This document shows positions 60,681 through 64,000 of a DNA stretch of 64,000 nucleotides, in pieces. Below the pieces are notes generated by a model. The model had not been told where the DNA came from. It did not search any database and saw only the letters and a program-made list of their open reading frames with translations. A program made the position numbers and the translations under genes. The stretch covers positions 1 to 64,000 of the forward strand of contig JAECUM010001845.1 in the NCBI GenBank assembly GCA_016617855.1. The letters run 5' to 3'. Every line of letters begins with the position of its first letter. Position 1 is the first letter of the stretch. Source of the DNA: Megalonaias nervosa (Eukaryota; Mollusca; Bivalvia; Unionida; Unionidae).

Positions 60681-61040
60681 ATGGATGGAAGGATGAGAAA
60701 AAGAAGAAGAAGAAAAGATGCTCTTTGCAAAGCAGTCAATTTCACTGAGTGGTCCTTTGTCCAGTCGGGGTTAGACCAGTTAAAAGAAAGCCGAAGATAC
60801 GATGAGAAAGGTAATGGAAGAAGAAGTGAAGAAGATTAAAGAGACCTGGACAAAAGAAAGAAAGGACAAAGAAAACATAAAGAGAAAAGAAGAGTTTGAG
60901 AGACTAACAATAACTGGATAAAGGTACAGGAAACGTTTAGAGCTATGGGACATCCTGACTGGATGCCAGAAAAGGAAAAGAAGAAGAAGAAAGGAATTAT
61001 AGAGAAAGTGAGAACGTGGTGGAAGAAATGGAAACAATAG
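60681..61040 (+). pseudogene. Lys/Arg/Glu-rich coding remnant upstream of a histone-type 3' end
   Basis: Three frames follow each other. The first (60681-60839) carries MDGRMRKRRRRKDALCKA and FTEWSFVQSGLDQLKES. The second (60802-60921) carries a heptad-like charged helix (VMEEEVKKIKETWTKERKD). The third (60945-61040, open from 60902) carries VQETFRAMGHPDWMP, a Lys run and EKVRTWWKKWKQ before TAG. The first and third are in the same register and the middle one is +1, as expected of one protein broken by two indels near 60805 and 60905, or of a programmed shift. The last stop lies 14 bp before a histone 3' stem-loop, so the third frame looks like the true C terminus of an intronless, histone-type mRNA. 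I recognise no family. The composition resembles the tail of the zinc-knuckle frame at 58255, so both may be parts of one gene split by the minisatellite. Confidence 0.45.
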
Positions 61041-61049
61041 AAGAAGAAC

Positions 61050-61090
61050 CCAAAGGCCCTTTTCAGGGCCACTCCCCTGCCTCGAAAAGA
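61050..61090 (+). terminator. replication-dependent histone-type mRNA 3' end (stem-loop plus HDE)
   Basis: The CCAAA 5' flank (61050-61054) precedes a perfect 6-bp stem and 4-nt loop, GGCCCT-TTTC-AGGGCC (61055-61070). An AC 3' flank and cgaaaaga follow (61083-61090), 12 nt past the stem, as a histone downstream element for U7 snRNA pairing. This matches the animal histone consensus in stem sequence, loop, flanks and spacing. In the known system SLBP binds the stem-loop, U7 snRNP pairs with the downstream element, and the RNA is cut between them without polyadenylation. No histone reading frame precedes it. Confidence 0.88.
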
Positions 61091-61224
61091 TTTATTCTTT
61101 CTTGCCTAAAGATTTTATTTTTTTTTTTCGATTGTATAATTGATGTTTAACTCCCAAAAACATTATTCTCTTACCTAAAATTTTTTTAGTCGGTTGTATA
61201 ATTTGGGTAGGATAGATTGATGTT

Positions 61225-61345
61225 CATCAATCTATGGAAACGAACGCGAATGCATAAAACATACTATACTATTCACTGACACGAACGCGAATGCATAAAA
61301 CATACTATACTATGCACTCACACGAACGCGAATGCATAAAACTTT
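61225..61345 (-). repeat. 41-bp tandem block, inverted relative of the large minisatellite
   Basis: cgaacgcgaatgcataaaac recurs at 61241, 61282 and 61324, complementary to the gttttatgcattcgcgt units of 58843-60672. Confidence 0.9.
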
Positions 61346-61394
61346 GTATAGAAATGAAACAGGTGGCATGACGTTACGGTGCTTGCTACATTGT

Positions 61395-61490
61395 TGCAAA
61401 TGTCCAGTACCGTGACGTCATCCTACCTGTTCAAATTCCCATTGTCCCTATAGTATCCCAGGGTGATATTTTGTCCCTATAAATCGTGTC
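61395..61490 (+). promoter_or_regulatory. second CRE unit with downstream TATA
   Basis: gtccagtaccgtgacgtcat (CRE at 61413-61420) repeats the context of 57160. TATAAATC follows at 61478-61485, but 57 bp away, so it is less promoter-like. The segment then enters attcccattgtccctatag-type short repeats (61435-61640). Confidence 0.35.
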
Positions 61491-61640
61491 CCTATGGTGA
61501 TTCCCATTGTCCCTATGGTATCCCCTATTACTACTGACGGTAGCAAATATAGGAACAATGGGAATTTAACATTGTGGACCTATAAAGGGACACGGGGAAT
61601 TGAACAGGGTGGGCCTGACTAGGGACAAGAGGAATTGGAT
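61435..61640. repeat. degenerate short repeats with attcccattgtcccta and complement
   Basis: cccattgtccctat(a/g)gtatccc recurs at 61438 and 61504, and complementary forms (aggaacaatgggaattt, agggacaagaggaatt) occur at 61552 and 61622, so the segment is itself an inverted structure. Related pieces are at 62290-62390. Confidence 0.75.
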
Positions 61641-61735
61641 ATGGGTGACGAGACGATACTGGACACTGGGTAAAATGGCAACAGTGTTACAAGCGGCTGA
61701 CCTCAATTTGGGCTACATAGTAACATTGTTAGAAG
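61640..61735 (+). repeat. inverted relative of 57105-57175
   Basis: tactggacactgggtaaaat then ggcaacagtgttacaagcgg and ctgacctcaa corresponds to the complement of 57105-57158 (actggacactaggggaataa then tggcaacagttttgcaagtg). A second ctgac unit follows (gttagaagtggctgacttta). Confidence 0.82.
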
Positions 61736-61979
61736 TGGCTGACTTTAGATTGCACTGTGTGTACTCGGTACCTGTTGCATAATAACTATATTCCTGTATC
61801 CGAGATTTATATATACAGTAAAGCATTACCGAGACCTGAAACTATGTTGGCGGTGTTCATAAATTTGCGTAATTGTAATGATGCTATAAATCTCGAGTGG
61901 TCTAAATCTCGCCCCCACGCCACGCAAATTATCTCCTAATACGTCAATATCAAATCAATTCAATATTATTGTGATCGTT

Positions 61980-62037
61980 GTCGCGGGGCCCCTAGGCCGG
62001 TGCCTACTCTGCCTGTTTGGTAATCCGGCACTGCACA
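61980..62037 (-). mobile_element. hAT-like terminus
   Basis: On minus: cagtgccggattaccaaaca then ggcagagtaggcaccggcct and aggggccccgcg. This has the look of a hAT-superfamily end. The partner end was not found, so only a solo terminus is claimed. Confidence 0.4.
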
Positions 62038-62039
62038 AA

Positions 62040-62290
62040 CATACTCACACACTAACTAACTATCCAAAATACTACTCGTTACACCATTTATACCATCCAT
62101 CACCCCACAGACTCTCCTAAAACGTCCTGTGTCAGCTTAGAGTGTAAGAGAAGGATATATGCAAGCAAACAAATCATACTATCCATCACTCCATAAAAAT
62201 TCTATCCATTACAGCACTATACCATCCAGCACCCATACAGAGACTATCCCAATCGTCCTGTGTTAGCTTAAAATGGAAGAGAAGGACCTA
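62040..62290 (-). repeat. inverted relative of the 56540-58235 modules
   Basis: The complement reads ccttctcttccattttaagc, taacacaggacg, gatagtctctgtatgggtgc and gtaatggatag, the same order as in the modules but facing the other way, including the two-part sub-repeat. Confidence 0.88.
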
Positions 62291-62414
62291 TGTTAAATTC
62301 CCCTTGCCCCTCTATAGGTCCACCATGATAAATTCTCCTTGTCCCTATATTTGCTACTCTCTGTTTTAATATTAAAGTCCCATTGTCCCTAAAGTGGCCC
62401 CCTTTCATTTCTTG

Positions 62415-62745
62415 TATGTGTACGTAAATGTATACATATTTTTGTATATGTGATTATACGTGAGTAAATGTATTCATATAGTTGTGTACATTTGTGTATG
62501 TGTATGTAGGTGTGTAAATGTATGTATATATTTGTGTATGTGTATGCACGTGTGTAGATGTATGGATATATTTATGTATGTGTATGCACGTGTGTAGATG
62601 TATGGATATATTTATGTATGTGTATGCACGTGTGTAAATGTATGCATATAATTGTGTATGTGTATGTACTTATGTAAATGTATGCATGTAATCGTGAATG
62701 TTTATGTACGTATGTAAATATATGTTCATAGTTTTGTATGTGCTT
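62415..62745. repeat. 40-bp minisatellite, about 8 copies
   Basis: tgtatgcacgtgtgtagatg then tatggatatatttatgtatg recurs every 40 bp (62541, 62581, 62621). Flanking units are diverged. Confidence 0.94.
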
Positions 62746-62775
62746 TGTGTTGTTTGTTTTTCTTTTGTTTCTAAG

Positions 62776-62898
62776 TGGAACAATATATGAAAAGGCTATA
62801 ATGATTACCGGAGGAAACCAATTAAAAGCCATTGATCGGGGCTTGGAGACAAGAGAGATAGTACATGCTTGTTCCCAGGCTGTTAAACGCACTCACAT
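62776..62898 (+). CDS. candidate internal exon, unknown protein (weak)
   Basis: After a polypyrimidine tract ending ttcttttgtttctaag, one frame stays open for 123 nt to CAT followed by GTAAGAA, a good donor. Its phase is 2 at both ends. The other two plus frames contain stops. The encoded residues include TIYEKAIMITGGNQLKAIDR and GLETREIVHACSQAVKR, with a more balanced composition than nearby translated repeats. I do not recognise the family. If real, the gene runs rightward beyond the minisatellite at 62415-62745. The segment lies within the long inverted repeat pair, so it could belong to the candidate mobile element. Confidence 0.3.
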
Positions 62899-63033
62899 GT
62901 AAGAAACATTACCATTTTTCGAAAATGATTCGGTCTAAAGATCAAGCCTAAAAACACAACAAAACGATAAGTGACTGTATATGAACATGAATATATGGGC
63001 GTAAAACTTATCTTGAGACGGAAGAGGAAATGA

Positions 63034-63309
63034 ATGCGGGTAGGGAATCGTTATATCGATCCGCCCTTGATTCTTCAATTTTTTTTAAAAACAGTATCTG
63101 TTCGCCGCCATTCTTTGACGGACGCTTCTCGTGGGGATTTGCAGAATGCTCTCGGCCACCCTGATATTCGTCGCCGTTCCATTCCAGTGTTATTTGCTAC
63201 CCTGAATTCGGCGCTTATGAATTTACTAGAATTTTGCCTTTTCTGTGTCTTTACTCAGCAGTGGCACGTAACAATTGTGAAATATTTTATAGCTTCAAAC
63301 ATAATTTAA
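63034..63309 (+). CDS. open frame over a CpG-rich patch, 91 codons, unknown
   Basis: The frame covers the only CpG-dense patch in the right part (about 15 CpG in 63045-63230). Residues 22-60 (VSVRRHSLTDASRGDLQNAL and RRRSIPVLFATLNSALMNLL) have a protein-like composition, whereas both ends look random. An acceptor-like tttttttaaaaacag precedes residue 21, so an exon starting near 63095 is possible. No family recognised. Alternatively the patch is a promoter or a fragment of a DNA transposon. Confidence 0.3.
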   Translation: MRVGNRYIDPPLILQFFLKTVSVRRHSLTDASRGDLQNALGHPDIRRRSIPVLFATLNSALMNLLEFCLFCVFTQQWHVTIVKYFIASNII

Positions 63310-63713
63310 TTTCTTGATTTTCTGATAAAATCTGAACCTGAAGGAATTAAATCTTAACAACAAAATTCCGCCAGGCAAGCACCTTTTTCAACCACCCATT
63401 TCAACCACCTATTTTAATGACGTTTCGCCAGGTGATACACGTTCTGTGTAAAAGTATCTCTAGGATGGTACAAGAACATGTTCTTTATCAAGAAAACTGT
63501 TGTAATTATGAGTAGATATAGAATTTCATCAGATAACATGCATAGTTTATAGAGATCAGAGTAACGTAGTAATTAAGATTAATCGTTATTTTTCCCCGTT
63601 ATTTATGCTTGTATCTCATACTGCGATAACCTCAGTTAACCTACTGAATACCCAAGTTAACTGTCTACTTTTTGGTGCCGACATTGTAATCCTCACCAAT
63701 ATAATAAATGGTT
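63310..63713. other. unannotated sequence inside the right inverted arm
   Basis: AT-rich with no frame or repeat recognised. cgtttcgccaggtgatacac near 63422 recalls ttccgccaggcaagcacc at 63366, a short imperfect duplication. Confidence 0.4.
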
Positions 63714-64000
63714 TACTATAAAGACTTTATTCCCTTGATGCATACTGTAAAAATTGGTTCTTCAATATCTAGTGACAAAACTATTGCAAAAATATTTAAC
63801 AACAATAGCAAGCTGTTTAGTCATGTGTTCACAGCTAATGGCCAAATAACAGAATGTGCAAAAAGTTATAAACGTTTGTGAGTAATCTTCTGAAAATGTA
63901 AAGAGTCAAAAACATCCCTCTGTAGAAATCAATGAAAGCATAGTTCAACTTATAGAGACACATTAGCTATAAATCCGTCAGTACTTCCTTTACTTAGCTT
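63714..64000 (-). repeat. long inverted repeat, right arm (runs off the window)
   Basis: Complement of 55932-56220 at about 99% identity. The inner boundary is shared exactly (tttatagta in both arms), after which the sequences differ. The outer boundary lies outside the window. Confidence 0.95.

Overview
The window is nuclear DNA from an animal, most likely a mollusc or other lophotrochozoan. It is AT-rich and gene-poor, with long introns. It carries tRNA-derived SINEs (one with a 'ggtttaacgccatt' tail of a type I associate with molluscs), remnants of L2/CR1-type LINEs, MITE-like elements and an exceptional number of minisatellites. The clade is inferred from this repeat content; no marker gene fixes the species. 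No complete conventional gene, rRNA or functional tRNA was found. Most long open frames in the window are artefacts of minisatellites whose period is a multiple of three.

Left part (1-51.1 kb): CpG-poor sequence that I read as the 5' introns of one minus-strand gene. Its first coding exon (51098-51152) encodes a signal-peptide core and ends at a consensus donor. Its second exon (44182-44281) has matching phase, completes the signal-peptide cleavage site and starts a Cys-rich module of GCC2/GCC3 (ephrin-receptor-like) type. Later exons should lie at lower coordinates, but I could not identify them securely; one weak candidate is at 35072-35164. The introns hold more than 25 tandem arrays with periods of 20-87 bp. 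They also hold two LINE 3' fragments (25.1-26.0 kb and 36.7-37.6 kb), each embedded in or next to a repeat array, a diverged direct duplication (35.7-36.7 versus 37.6-39.2 kb), three copies of a SINE with an (AC)n tail, and three copies of a double-hairpin MITE-like repeat.

Boundary (51.1-55.9 kb): the putative promoter of the minus-strand gene with more CpG, a hAT-like short element, a 0.9 kb inverted-repeat structure (54.4-55.4 kb) and a SINE.

Right part (55.9-64.0 kb): the most unusual stretch. Two almost identical inverted arms of about 288 bp (55932-56220 and 63714-64000, the latter cut by the window end) enclose about 7.5 kb of direct and inverted modules. Inside are paired CRE (TGACGTCA) and TATA motifs, a CCHC zinc-knuckle reading frame (58255-58458), a 1.8 kb minisatellite of about 46 bp, and Lys/Arg-rich frames (60681-61040). 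These end 14 bp before a textbook replication-dependent histone 3' stem-loop with a downstream element (61050-61090). A zinc-knuckle frame, a histone-type mRNA 3' end and long young inverted repeats together do not match any mobile element I know. I propose this as the candidate undescribed element, while noting that its frames are short and may be partly decayed.
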